Origin: SIG607 sp045533195
Lineage (GTDB): Bacteria > Bacillota > Clostridia > Oscillospirales > Acutalibacteraceae
DNA: 44,443 nt
Assembly: GCA_045533195.1 (NCBI GenBank)
Contig: JAZSHI010000025.1
Coordinates: 1 to 44,443 of the forward strand
Reading direction: 5' to 3'
Shown here: piece after piece, positions 26,732 to 34,152 of the stretch
Layout of the letters: the number at the start of each line of letters is the position of its first letter
Numbering within the stretch: position 1 is the stretch's first letter
Program-made: the position numbers and the translations under genes
The notes under the pieces: model-generated
What the model was told of the DNA's origin: nothing
Seen by the model: only the letters and a program-made list of their open reading frames with translations
Databases searched by the model: none

Positions 26732-27872
26732 AATGTTCTATCTCCTTATTAAAACAATTTTTTATTATAGAAATGACCTTTTCCTGTTCTTCTTCGGTCA
26801 TTTTTATATCACTGGGTAGGCAGACACCACGGCTGAATATATCTTCGCCAACACTGTTTTCATTGGCTGAAACAAAATCGTGTCCGTTAAAGAGAGGGTG
26901 CATATGCATCGGTTTCCATATAGGACGGGCTTCAATATTTTCTTTTTCAAGTGCATTTACAATGTCCATAAATTTAACGTTGCAACCCTTGTTTATAAGC
27001 ATACAGGAAAGCCAGAAGTTAGGATCACTGCATTCCAGATAAGGATTCATTGTTACGGGCAAATCTTTAAATGCTTCTTTATAGCGATTGTAAATTTTAC
27101 GTTTCAGTTCTTTATGTTCATCAAGATGTAAAAGCTGACCTCTTCCGATACCTGCCACGATATTGCTCATTCGGTAGTTATAACCCGTTTCGCTGTGCTG
27201 ATACCAAGGGGCAGGATCCCTTGACTGTGTTGACCAGAAACGCGCCTTTTTGATTGCTTCTTCATCATCACTAAGAAGCATTCCGCCACCGGAAGTAGTA
27301 ATAATTTTGTTACCGTTAAAGCTTATGGCGTTATATTTTCCAAAGGTTCCGGTCTGCACACCCTTATAAGTAGCCGAAAGGCTTTCAGCCGCATCCTCAA
27401 TAAGCACAGCTCCGTGTTCGTCACAAATGGCTCTGATTTCATCAAGCTTTGCAGGAACACCGTAAAGGTTAACCACAACAACGCATTTACACTCAGGATA
27501 TTTTTTGAATGCAAGTCTAAGCGCTTCGGGGTCCATATTCCAAGTTTCATATTCACTGTCAATAAATACCTGTTTTCCGTTTTCGTATGTAACAGGATTA
27601 ACCGTTGCCGCAAAGGTAAGGTCTGAACAAAAAACAATATCTCCCGGCTTAACGTTTGCCAGTTTAACAGCAAGATGCAGAGCCGAGGTGCCGCTTATAC
27701 AAGCTGCGGCAGATTTTACCCCCACATACTCAGCCATTTCTTTTTCAAAACCGTCAACATTCGCGCCGAGAGGTGCAACCCAGTTAGTATCAAAGGCTTC
27801 TTTTATAAATTTCTGTTCTTCCCCATGCATTGTAGGCGAAGACAAAAAAATCCTTTCATTTGGTTGTGACAT
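26721..27872 (-). CDS. PglE-like sugar aminotransferase (DegT/DnrJ/EryC1 family)
   Basis: This 383-residue fold-type I PLP enzyme begins with the PglE-like 'RIFLSSPTMHGEEQKFIKEA'. It contains SGTSALHLA (60-68), 'FCSDLTFAATVNP', 'FIDSEYETWNMDPEAL', D160 in 'LIEDAAESL' and the Schiff-base lysine K189 in 'SFNGNKIITTSGGGM'. PglE-type enzymes transfer an amino group from glutamate to the C4 keto group of a UDP-4-keto-6-deoxy-GlcNAc. The matching dehydratase (PglF) and acetyltransferase (PglD) are not in the window. It is the first gene of the operon, 43-nt leader from a consensus promoter, with GGAG 8 nt before the ATG. Confidence 0.88.
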   Translation of the reverse strand: MSQPNERIFLSSPTMHGEEQKFIKEAFDTNWVAPLGANVDGFEKEMAEYVGVKSAAACISGTSALHLAVKLANVKPGDIVFCSDLTFAATVNPVTYENGKQVFIDSEYETWNMDPEALRLAFKKYPECKCVVVVNLYGVPAKLDEIRAICDEHGAVLIEDAAESLSATYKGVQTGTFGKYNAISFNGNKIITTSGGGMLLSDDEEAIKKARFWSTQSRDPAPWYQHSETGYNYRMSNIVAGIGRGQLLHLDEHKELKRKIYNRYKEAFKDLPVTMNPYLECSDPNFWLSCMLINKGCNVKFMDIVNALEKENIEARPIWKPMHMHPLFNGHDFVSANENSVGEDIFSRGVCLPSDIKMTEEEQEKVISIIKNCFNKEIEHYAY

Positions 27873-27921
27873 AATTAATGCTCCATTCGTACCAAATAGT
27901 AATAATATATAATATATTCAA

Positions 27922-27950
27922 ATTATACTACATTTCCTTAGAAATTGCAA
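27922..27950 (-). promoter_or_regulatory. Promoter of the polysaccharide operon
   Basis: On the minus strand, TTGCAA (27945-27950) is separated by 17 nt from TATAAT (27922-27927). Transcription should start near 27915, about 43 nt before the aminotransferase ATG. It is the only clear promoter found ahead of the 20-gene operon and has no visible attenuator. Confidence 0.8.
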
Positions 27951-27972
27951 CAGTTTTATAGCAGACAAAAAA

Positions 27973-28001
27973 TTGCAAAAATCAAAGGAATATGCTATAA
28001 T
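27973..28001 (+). promoter_or_regulatory. Promoter of the DUF89 gene
   Basis: TTGCAA (27973-27978), a 17-nt spacer and TATAAT (27996-28001) precede the DUF89 start by about 20 nt of leader. An AAGGAG site follows at 28014-28019. It is divergent from the polysaccharide promoter, with 22 nt between the two -35 boxes. Confidence 0.8.
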
Positions 28002-28026
28002 GCTTAAAAAATCAAGGAGAAGATAA

Positions 28027-28869
28027 ATGGAAATACTTGAAGGCTGTCTGCCCTGTCTTTTTGCCCAAGCGCAAAGGGCGGCAAAAATAGCAAGTAATTC
28101 AAAGGAAACCGAGCAAAAGGTTTTAAATCTTGCCAAAGAAATACTAAGCAATTACAAGGATTATGAAAATGCTCCCCATCTCGCTCAGGCAATTTACAAG
28201 GCGGTGGAAGGCTTTGCAAAGGAAGACGATCCTTTCAAAGAAATCAAGAAAAAAGATATTTACGAGGCAAAAGAGCTTGTCCCCGTTTTAAAGGATTTTA
28301 TATCGGGTTCAGAAAACACTCTTTATGCCGCTTTAAAGGTGGGTGCTGTCGGCAATAATCTTGACTCTGCAGTAGTCAGAAACATAGACATAAAAGAGTG
28401 TATCAAAGAAGAACTTCAAAGGCCCTTTACGGTATGCGACATTGACGTTTTAAAGGAAAAACTGAAAACAGCAAAAACAGTTTTAATAGTGGGAGATAAT
28501 TCGGGAGAAGCCGTATTTGACGGGGTTTTTATGGATAATTTTCCAAATCTCACCTTTTATTATGCAGTACGCAGCGCACCCATAATTAATGACATTACTT
28601 TAGCCGAGGTGCCGCACACAAATATAGACAAAAAAGCTCAGGTTTTTGCTTCAGGAAGCTGTGCTCCGGGAAGTGTTTTAAGCCAATGTTCCGAGAAGTT
28701 TAAGGCGATTTTAAAAGAATCCGATATAGTGATAAGCAAAGGTCAGGGCAATTTTGAAAGTCTGAGTGAAGTTAAAAATATCTTCTTTTTGTTAAAGACA
28801 AAATGCCCCGTTATAGCATCTCGTTTCGGAGTAGAAACAGGCAGTTACGTATTCAAATACAATAAATAA
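28027..28869 (+). CDS. DUF89 / ARMT1-like damage-control phosphatase
   Basis: This 280-residue protein matches the DUF89 family. An N-terminal CxxC (C7, C10) is followed by helical residues 15-90, 'GAVGNNLDSA' (106-115), the phosphatase core 'LIVGDNSGEAVFDG' (153-166) with the key D157-N158, and 'DIVISKGQGNFESL' (about 230-243). Family members are metal-dependent phosphatases that remove abnormal sugar or cofactor phosphates. The substrate here is unknown. It has its own promoter and a strong terminator right after the stop. It is unrelated by strand to the neighbouring operons. Confidence 0.85.
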   Translation: MEILEGCLPCLFAQAQRAAKIASNSKETEQKVLNLAKEILSNYKDYENAPHLAQAIYKAVEGFAKEDDPFKEIKKKDIYEAKELVPVLKDFISGSENTLYAALKVGAVGNNLDSAVVRNIDIKECIKEELQRPFTVCDIDVLKEKLKTAKTVLIVGDNSGEAVFDGVFMDNFPNLTFYYAVRSAPIINDITLAEVPHTNIDKKAQVFASGSCAPGSVLSQCSEKFKAILKESDIVISKGQGNFESLSEVKNIFFLLKTKCPVIASRFGVETGSYVFKYNK

Positions 28870-28907
28870 AAAAATTACTCTGTGCGTAAACACAGAGTAA
28901 TTTTTTT
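28868..28907. terminator. Bidirectional terminator
   Basis: A perfect stem with arms 28868-28884 and 28891-28907 (core ATTACTCTGTG / CACAGAGTAAT, CGTAAA loop) has A-runs on the left and T-runs on the right. It ends the DUF89 transcript and, on the opposite strand, the nitrilase-family transcript, whose stop codon (28906-28908) lies at the stem edge. Confidence 0.88.
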
Positions 28908-29703
28908 ATTTGAATATTTCGGGACACAGTCCGTTGTTTATAAAATCATCATTGCGAACCAAACCGTTCCCAAAGCCTGCCGGACGCATATATTTATATT
29001 CTATATCCACATCTACAGAGATACTGCCCACTTCTTTGCCCAAATTTGCAATTATCTCACCGTTTGGCGACACTATCATACTGTTGCCGCCTTTATTTTC
29101 ATCATCCATAGAAAAGGACGAACGAGCAATATACGCGTTACATCTAAAAGCCGTCAACTTATTCTGCGCTAAAATAATATCGGTTCTTTCCCCTCTTTGA
29201 TAGCCGGGAATTATTATAATATCGGGCTTCTTTGACGCGATATACTCAATTTGTTCGTTATAATAAACATCATAACAGGTCATAAAGGCAAAGCGTATGC
29301 CATCAAGATAAGCCACACATTCTCCCGTTCCTCGTTCTACGCCTAATGAAACCTCGGAAGGCGGAAGATGAATTTTATCGTAAACAAAAGCTTTTTCGCC
29401 TTTTTTATCGTAGAGATAGGTGCTATTTTTAATTTTACCGTTTCTTTCTTCAAGTACGTTAATGCTAACGTAGGCTTTCTTTTCTTTTGCTATAAAACTA
29501 GCGAAATCGAGCATTTTACCTGCTCTTTTTAGTGCTGCAAGTTCCTTTTCTTTTTCGCTGAGTCCACCTGCATTTGAATATTCGGGAAGAACTATCAGCG
29601 AGTTTTCGCTCACTTTTTCAAGTTCAGCCTTTAAAAATTCAGCTATTATTTTATCGGGATTTTCCCCCGCATAATATTTTGGCTGTACTACTGTAATTTT
29701 CAT
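28906..29703 (-). CDS. Nitrilase-superfamily carbon-nitrogen hydrolase
   Basis: This 265-residue protein shows the full Glu-Lys-Cys triad of the superfamily: E41 in 'VLPEYSNAGG', K110 in 'YDKIHLPP' and C143 in 'MTCYDVYY'. These enzymes hydrolyse amides such as omega-amides, carbamoyl compounds or deaminated glutathione. The 'GERTDIILAQNKLTAFRCNA' segment follows the typical order. The gene follows the alcohol dehydrogenase by 9 nt, likely in one transcript, and starts at an ATG with a GAGG site 7 nt upstream. The exact amide substrate is unknown. Confidence 0.87.
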   Translation of the reverse strand: MKITVVQPKYYAGENPDKIIAEFLKAELEKVSENSLIVLPEYSNAGGLSEKEKELAALKRAGKMLDFASFIAKEKKAYVSINVLEERNGKIKNSTYLYDKKGEKAFVYDKIHLPPSEVSLGVERGTGECVAYLDGIRFAFMTCYDVYYNEQIEYIASKKPDIIIIPGYQRGERTDIILAQNKLTAFRCNAYIARSSFSMDDENKGGNSMIVSPNGEIIANLGKEVGSISVDVDIEYKYMRPAGFGNGLVRNDDFINNGLCPEIFK

Positions 29704-29712
29704 TTTTATTCC

Positions 29713-30888
29713 TCAAATCATCAGTTTATAAACCTTTTCACAGTCGGTTTTATTGAGTCTTACAAAGCCTTCAATATATCCCGGTCTGCCGTTTCCGTCA
29801 CAAAGGGCATCAACAAGATAAGGAATATCCTCCCCCTTAGCGCCAAGCTCTTCAAAGTTTTTAGGCATACCGATAGAAATAAGGAAGTTTCTTAAGGCTT
29901 CAATACCCTTTCTTGCGGTATTTTCAGGATTGGCAAAATCCATCTGACATCCCCAAACCCTTACCGCCACCTGCGCAAAACGGGCAACATCGTGGTTTAA
30001 TACGTAACTAAACAGGGCAGGCATAGTCACTGCAAGACCTGCACCGTGGGCACAGTCGTAAAGGCCTGACAGTTCATGTTCTATGCTGTGTCCCGTCCAG
30101 TCCTGAGTTCTGCCCACACCGCATACGTTATTGTGCGCCAGTGTTCCTGTCCACATAATATTTGCTCTTGCCTCATAATCATTTGGATTACTAATAACCT
30201 TGGGAGCTTCATTTATGAGTGATAACATAAGCCCTTCAATAAGTCGGTCGGTAACCTCAACCTCCTTTGTATTGGTAAGATATCTTTCATAAAGATGAGC
30301 TAAAATATCGGTAATACCGCAAGCGGTCTGAAAGGGCGGCAAGGTACAGGTTAGTTCAGGATTTAAAATGCTGAACTTCGGACGAAGAATATCGGTACGG
30401 CATCCGCGTTTAAGCATACCGTTTTCGTGGGTAATAACCGTATTTCCGCTTCCCTCACTTCCTGCAGCGGCAATGGTAAGGACAGTTCCTACGGGAAGGG
30501 CTTTTTCAACAGGCTTTCCGCTGTGATGGTCCCAAAAATCACCCTCGTAAAGAACACCGCCCGCAATAGCTTTGGAAGAATCAATGGCGCTTCCGCCGCC
30601 TACCGCAAGAATAAAATCTATATTTTCCCTTCTGCAAAGCTCAATTCCCTCATAAACAAGACTGCTTCTCGGATTAGGCTGAACTCCTCCCAAAAGAATA
30701 TAAGGAATATTTTCGTTATCCAGAGATGCCTTTACTCTGTCAATAAGTCCGCTTTTTACGGCACTCCCTCCGCCGTAATGAATAAGCACCTTAGTGCCGC
30801 CGAACTTTTTAACCATTTTTCCAGCCTTTTTCTCGGTATCCTTTCCGAACACAAAATAAGTGGGGGATGTAAAAATAAAATTATCCAT
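29713..30888 (-). CDS. Iron-containing alcohol dehydrogenase
   Basis: This 391-residue group III alcohol dehydrogenase is close in pattern to BdhA/YqhD enzymes. It has the early 'FTSPTYFVFGKDTEKKAGKM', the nucleotide motif 'AVGGGSAIDSSKAIA' (95-109), and metal-ligand regions 'CGITDILAHLYERY', 'HSIEHELSGLYDCAHGAGLA' and 'LNHDVARFA'. It reduces aldehydes to alcohols with NAD(P)H. It lies 41 nt after the LysR regulator and 9 nt before the amidase gene, on the same strand, so the three probably form an operon. Confidence 0.9.
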   Translation of the reverse strand: MDNFIFTSPTYFVFGKDTEKKAGKMVKKFGGTKVLIHYGGGSAVKSGLIDRVKASLDNENIPYILLGGVQPNPRSSLVYEGIELCRRENIDFILAVGGGSAIDSSKAIAGGVLYEGDFWDHHSGKPVEKALPVGTVLTIAAAGSEGSGNTVITHENGMLKRGCRTDILRPKFSILNPELTCTLPPFQTACGITDILAHLYERYLTNTKEVEVTDRLIEGLMLSLINEAPKVISNPNDYEARANIMWTGTLAHNNVCGVGRTQDWTGHSIEHELSGLYDCAHGAGLAVTMPALFSYVLNHDVARFAQVAVRVWGCQMDFANPENTARKGIEALRNFLISIGMPKNFEELGAKGEDIPYLVDALCDGNGRPGYIEGFVRLNKTDCEKVYKLMI

Positions 30889-30929
30889 AATAAATTTTCC
30901 TTTCGGTATTTGGTTTATTCTAACACATT

Positions 30930-31781
30930 TCAGTTTAAACTGCTATTTAAAAAACCTAAGAATTTTTGCACATTTCCGTAGCATTTTTCCTTTTTAAAAT
31001 AGGCGCATACTGTCTGTTCCTCTTTAAAATCGGTCACATCCAATTCTACAACCCAACTGCTCTCAGCTAGTTTCATAGATTCCCTTCCTGCCGCGCCAAC
31101 GGCAACACCCGATTCAATAATTTTTATAAAACATCCGTAATCGTTTACCTGAGCCACTAATTTCGGAGTAAATCCAACCTTTTCACAGGATTCGCACAAC
31201 AGCTTATACTGCCTTCCCTGCTGACTCATATTTGCAAACGGTTCATCACAAAGCTCTGAAAGAGTTATTTTTTTGCCCTTAAATCTGCTGTTTTTAGAAG
31301 CAAAGATTTTAATAGGCTGACGCACAACTTCGATACATTCATAGCCATCATATCTATCGCTTTTTGTATCCATTATTATATCGTAATTTTCAAAATCGTG
31401 ATTTTCGAAGGAGGATACAAGTTTAAAACGGGCATTTATGTTTTCTTCTTTGAATTTTATGATTTTTTCGGTCATTACACTTCGAAGTGCGCGTACTAAA
31501 ATTTTAATTTCTCTTAAATCTTCACTTGGATTTTTTATCTCATAAACAGTTTTATCAAGTATGGGAAGTGTTTTTTCAAGGCACCTTTTAAGTTTAATTC
31601 CCTGTTCATTAAGCTTTATGCTGTTTGCGGTTCTGTCAAACAATTTACAGCCCATTTCGGTTTCGAGTCTTTTAATACAGGCTGATACCGAAGACGCGGG
31701 TACCATATATTTTTTTGCGGTTTTAGCAACACTTAATTGTTCGGCGCAGTCAAAAAAATATCTTAATTGCAAAAGTTCCAA
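30930..31781 (-). CDS. LysR-family transcriptional regulator
   Basis: The 283-residue protein has an N-terminal LysR winged helix ('LQLRYFFDCAEQLSVAKTA', 'VSACIKRLE') and a C-terminal effector domain of usual length. The start is a TTG with GAGGTG 5 nt upstream. Its promoter lies back-to-back with that of the M20 peptidase, and a palindrome (31807-31822) sits between its -10 and -35 boxes. It probably controls itself, the peptidase, and the dehydrogenase-amidase genes that follow it. Confidence 0.88.
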   Translation of the reverse strand: MELLQLRYFFDCAEQLSVAKTAKKYMVPASSVSACIKRLETEMGCKLFDRTANSIKLNEQGIKLKRCLEKTLPILDKTVYEIKNPSEDLREIKILVRALRSVMTEKIIKFKEENINARFKLVSSFENHDFENYDIIMDTKSDRYDGYECIEVVRQPIKIFASKNSRFKGKKITLSELCDEPFANMSQQGRQYKLLCESCEKVGFTPKLVAQVNDYGCFIKIIESGVAVGAAGRESMKLAESSWVVELDVTDFKEEQTVCAYFKKEKCYGNVQKFLGFLNSSLN

Positions 31782-31798
31782 AATATCACCTCTTATTT

Positions 31799-31827
31799 AT
31801 TTTAGCATAACTTAAAAGTTATTGCAA
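31799..31827 (-). promoter_or_regulatory. LysR promoter with palindrome in the spacer
   Basis: On the minus strand TTGCAA (31822-31827), a 17-nt spacer and TAAAAT (31799-31804) precede the LysR start. The palindrome ATAACTTAAAAGTTAT (31807-31822, 7-bp arms) fills the spacer and is a candidate LysR binding site. Confidence 0.6.
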
Positions 31828-31845
31828 CCCTATATCAAGCAATTC

Positions 31846-31873
31846 TTTACAAATATGCCAAAGGTGCTATAAT
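31846..31873 (+). promoter_or_regulatory. Promoter of the M20 peptidase gene
   Basis: TTTACA (31846-31851), a 16-nt spacer and TATAAT (31868-31873) precede the peptidase start at 31895. The leader is only about 15 nt and holds the AGGTG binding site at 31884-31888. Confidence 0.7.
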
Positions 31874-31894
31874 TAGTTATGCGAGGTGAAGAAA

Positions 31895-33049
31895 ATGGAC
31901 AAGAAAAGCGTTTTTGAATATATAGAAAAAAACAGTGATAAATACACACAATTTTTATATAACATTTGCTCCTTTGAAGCTACTGCTTACGACAAGGAGG
32001 AAATAGACAAGCTTATTCTTTTCATAAAGGACTTTGCCGAAAGAGAGGGTATGACCTGCAGAGTCACACCCTTTAATGAGTGCGGAAATTTTTTAACGGT
32101 TGATATAAACGTTGGCAGCAGTGATAAGGGCGCTTTTTTCCTTGCACACACCGATACCGTTCACAAAAAAGGTGCTTTCGGTGTTCCTGCTGTTAAAGTA
32201 GAAGACAATACGCTTATAGGCCCCGGTGCCGTTGACTGCAAGGGCGGTATTGCCGTTGCGCTCCTTGCTATGAAAGCTCTGCTTGACGGTGGATATAAAA
32301 AACACGCCAGACTGGTTCTAACCTCGGATGAAGAGGTTTCAAATATTTTCGGAAAAGAAAAGGAATTTACATTTTTTGCAGAGGAATCCCGTGGTTTTCC
32401 CTATGCCATTAATTGTGAAGTTACCGAAAGAAACGAAGTAACAATTTCAAGAAAAGGTATATTAAAATACGAAATTTTAATAACCGGAAAAGGCGGTCAT
32501 TCGGGAATCCACTATTTTGACAGCGTTAACCCTATACTTGAAGCAGCAAATAAAATCATAGCTATTCACAATTTAAGCGACAAAGACACTGCAACCTTAA
32601 GTTGCAACATTATAGATGCAGGTACTGCGGCAAATGTTATCCCTGAAAGCTGTAAATTTACGGTAGATATAAGATATAATCGACTGAGAGATTTAGATAC
32701 CATAAAAAATAAATTTATGGAAATTATAAATAAAAGCTTTATAGGAGGTACAACCTCTGCCATTACAAAGGAAAATTCCCGTCCTCCTATGGAAAAGCGG
32801 GATGAAACTCTAAAGCTTTTCGATAAACTTAATAAGCTAAGCATAGAAAACGGACTTGGCGAACTTACACCTGTTGAATCATGTGGCGGCAGCGATTCTG
32901 CCTATACCCAAAAGGCAGGAGTTCTATCAATTTGCGGTATGGGGCCCAGCGGATATCTTTACCACACAAATAAAGAATACGTAGAAATCACCACAATTAA
33001 AAAAAGAGCCAAGCTTATAGCCGCTCTTCTCATTCACGATAACCAATAA
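31895..33049 (+). CDS. M20-family metallopeptidase/deacylase
   Basis: The 384-residue di-zinc hydrolase has all M20 motifs: H85-T-D87 in 'LAHTDTVH', D114 in 'GPGAVDCKGG', the catalytic E146-E147 pair in 'LTSDEEVSN', and a lid domain with 'GKGGHSGIHYF'. These enzymes cleave small peptides or N-acyl amino acids such as acetylornithine. A GTG nine bases upstream is in frame, but the AGGTG site is 6 nt from the ATG at 31895, so I chose that start. It is divergent from the LysR gene and probably regulated by it. Confidence 0.87.
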   Translation: MDKKSVFEYIEKNSDKYTQFLYNICSFEATAYDKEEIDKLILFIKDFAEREGMTCRVTPFNECGNFLTVDINVGSSDKGAFFLAHTDTVHKKGAFGVPAVKVEDNTLIGPGAVDCKGGIAVALLAMKALLDGGYKKHARLVLTSDEEVSNIFGKEKEFTFFAEESRGFPYAINCEVTERNEVTISRKGILKYEILITGKGGHSGIHYFDSVNPILEAANKIIAIHNLSDKDTATLSCNIIDAGTAANVIPESCKFTVDIRYNRLRDLDTIKNKFMEIINKSFIGGTTSAITKENSRPPMEKRDETLKLFDKLNKLSIENGLGELTPVESCGGSDSAYTQKAGVLSICGMGPSGYLYHTNKEYVEITTIKKRAKLIAALLIHDNQ

Positions 33050-33323
33050 TAAAAAATAACCCTTGACTGCTCATTAAACCATCAGTCAAGGGTTAAATAT
33101 GTTCTATCTTAATATCCAACATCTTTTTTATATACCTCTCTTTCTTTAATTCAGAATTTGTTTTTTTATCACTTAAAGCCATCGCCGTTGGTCTATATAT
33201 AAATCCCGTAAAGTGAGAAGCACTTTTTTGCTTTAACTAATAATTAAACATTTTCTGTGGCTGAATTTTACCGACCGTTTAAGCCTTTGGTCAACTCCTG
33301 TACATTGGGCTCCCCCTTCCTTT
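33045..33323 (-). ncRNA. Candidate structured non-coding RNA
   Basis: A 455-nt gene gap contains, on the minus strand, a clear promoter (33330-33358), about 270 nt without a convincing ORF, and a terminator (33057-33095). The 5' half is G-rich (starts AAAGGAAGGGGGAGCCC at about 33321) and can form UUGACC/GGUCGG (33289-33294 with 33271-33276), AAAGUG/CACUUU (33210-33226), and a longer-range AGCCA/UGGCU pairing (33258-33262 with 33177-33181). This base composition stands out from the surroundings. The family is unknown to me; a large ornate Clostridia RNA such as the raiA motif is one possibility I cannot test. A 9-codon ORF (about 33120-33091) is too short to count. Confidence 0.5.
33057..33095 (-). 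terminator. Terminator of the candidate ncRNA
   Basis: The perfect 13-bp stem TAACCCTTGACTG (33057-33069) / CAGTCAAGGGTTA (33083-33095) is followed on the minus strand by TTTTTTATTATT, so it points at the RNA transcript. On the plus strand, after the M20 gene, it lacks a T-run and would work less well. Confidence 0.75.
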
Positions 33324-33329
33324 GTCTAT

Positions 33330-33358
33330 ATGATATCACATACTTTCCTTTATTTCAA
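33330..33358 (-). promoter_or_regulatory. Promoter of the candidate ncRNA
   Basis: On the minus strand TTGAAA (33353-33358), a 17-nt spacer and TATCAT (33330-33335) predict a start at about 33323, directly ahead of the G-rich RNA segment. Confidence 0.65.
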
Positions 33359-33422
33359 TTCGCATAATTTATAAAGATTTTTTCTATAATTTATGCAAAA
33401 CACAGAAATCCTTTTACACCTA

Positions 33423-33451
33423 TTGACTGCAGTTAAAATTTGTGGTAGAAT
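33423..33451 (+). promoter_or_regulatory. Consensus promoter reading into the upp terminator
   Basis: TTGACT (33423-33428), a 17-nt spacer and TAGAAT (33446-33451) point right, with transcription expected from about 33458. The first hairpin met is the upp terminator (33469-33500), so the product would be only about 45 nt, or would read on antisense to upp. Confidence 0.5.
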
Positions 33452-33468
33452 AAGTATGTTGAGTTGTT

Positions 33469-33500
33469 AAAACGGCTATCCGCTTTTGGATAGCCGTTTT
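33469..33500 (-). terminator. Terminator of the upp transcript
   Basis: A perfect stem AAAACGGCTATCC (33469-33481) / GGATAGCCGTTTT (33488-33500) lies 4 nt past the upp stop codon. Its flanking T-runs allow action on both strands. Confidence 0.85.
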
Positions 33501-33504
33501 GCTT

Positions 33505-34146
33505 TTATTTAGTTCCGAATAATCTGTCTCCGGCATCGCCGAGTCCGGGTAAAATATAACCGTTTTCGTTAAGGCATCTGTCCAAAGTAGAAACATAAAT
33601 ATGAACATCAGGATGAGTTTCGGCAACCTTGCTTACTCCTTCGGGAGCTCCTATAACCGCCATAAACTTAATATCCTTGCAACCGCGCTTTTTAAGAGAA
33701 GCAATAGCATCACAAGCGCTACCGCCCGTCGCTAACATCGGGTCAACCAAAAGCACAAGCTTATCTTCAATGCCGTCGGGCAGTTTGCAATAATACTCAC
33801 AGGGCTGAAGGGTTTCTTCATTTCTGTACATACCAATATGTCCTACTCTTGCAGATGGGAAAAGTACGTGTACGCCGTTAACCATACCGAGTCCTGCTCG
33901 CAAAATCGGAACGATAACAATAGCATTATCCTTAACAACCCTTTGCGTACATACCTCAAGGGGTGTTTTAACCTGCTTTTCGGTAGTAGGTACACCCTCC
34001 TTAAGACATTCAAAGGTCATAAGCGTCGTGATTTCTTCAATAAGCTCACGGAACTCCTTCATACTTGTTTTTTCATCCCTTAAAATAGCAATCTTATGAT
34101 TAATTAAAGGATGGTCGAAAATGGTTACATTATCATAGTTTTTCAT
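33505..34146 (-). CDS. upp: Uracil phosphoribosyltransferase
   Basis: This 213-residue enzyme converts uracil and PRPP to UMP. The PRPP-binding loop is 'LVDPMLATGGSACDAI' (133-148), the C-terminal uracil-binding 'GLGDAGDRLFGTK' is complete, and 'VPILRAGLGMV' is present. The length is standard. It follows the uracil permease by 6 nt in one transcript from the promoter at 35592-35620 and ends at a strong terminator, forming a complete uptake-and-salvage operon. Confidence 0.96.
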   Translation of the reverse strand: MKNYDNVTIFDHPLINHKIAILRDEKTSMKEFRELIEEITTLMTFECLKEGVPTTEKQVKTPLEVCTQRVVKDNAIVIVPILRAGLGMVNGVHVLFPSARVGHIGMYRNEETLQPCEYYCKLPDGIEDKLVLLVDPMLATGGSACDAIASLKKRGCKDIKFMAVIGAPEGVSKVAETHPDVHIYVSTLDRCLNENGYILPGLGDAGDRLFGTK

Positions 34147-34152
34147 TAGAAA

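Noticed and set aside
33091..33120. 9-codon ORF near the 3' end of the candidate ncRNA
   Set aside because: Spacing to the GAGAGG-like site is long (11 nt) and the peptide has no recognisable features; too little to call a gene.
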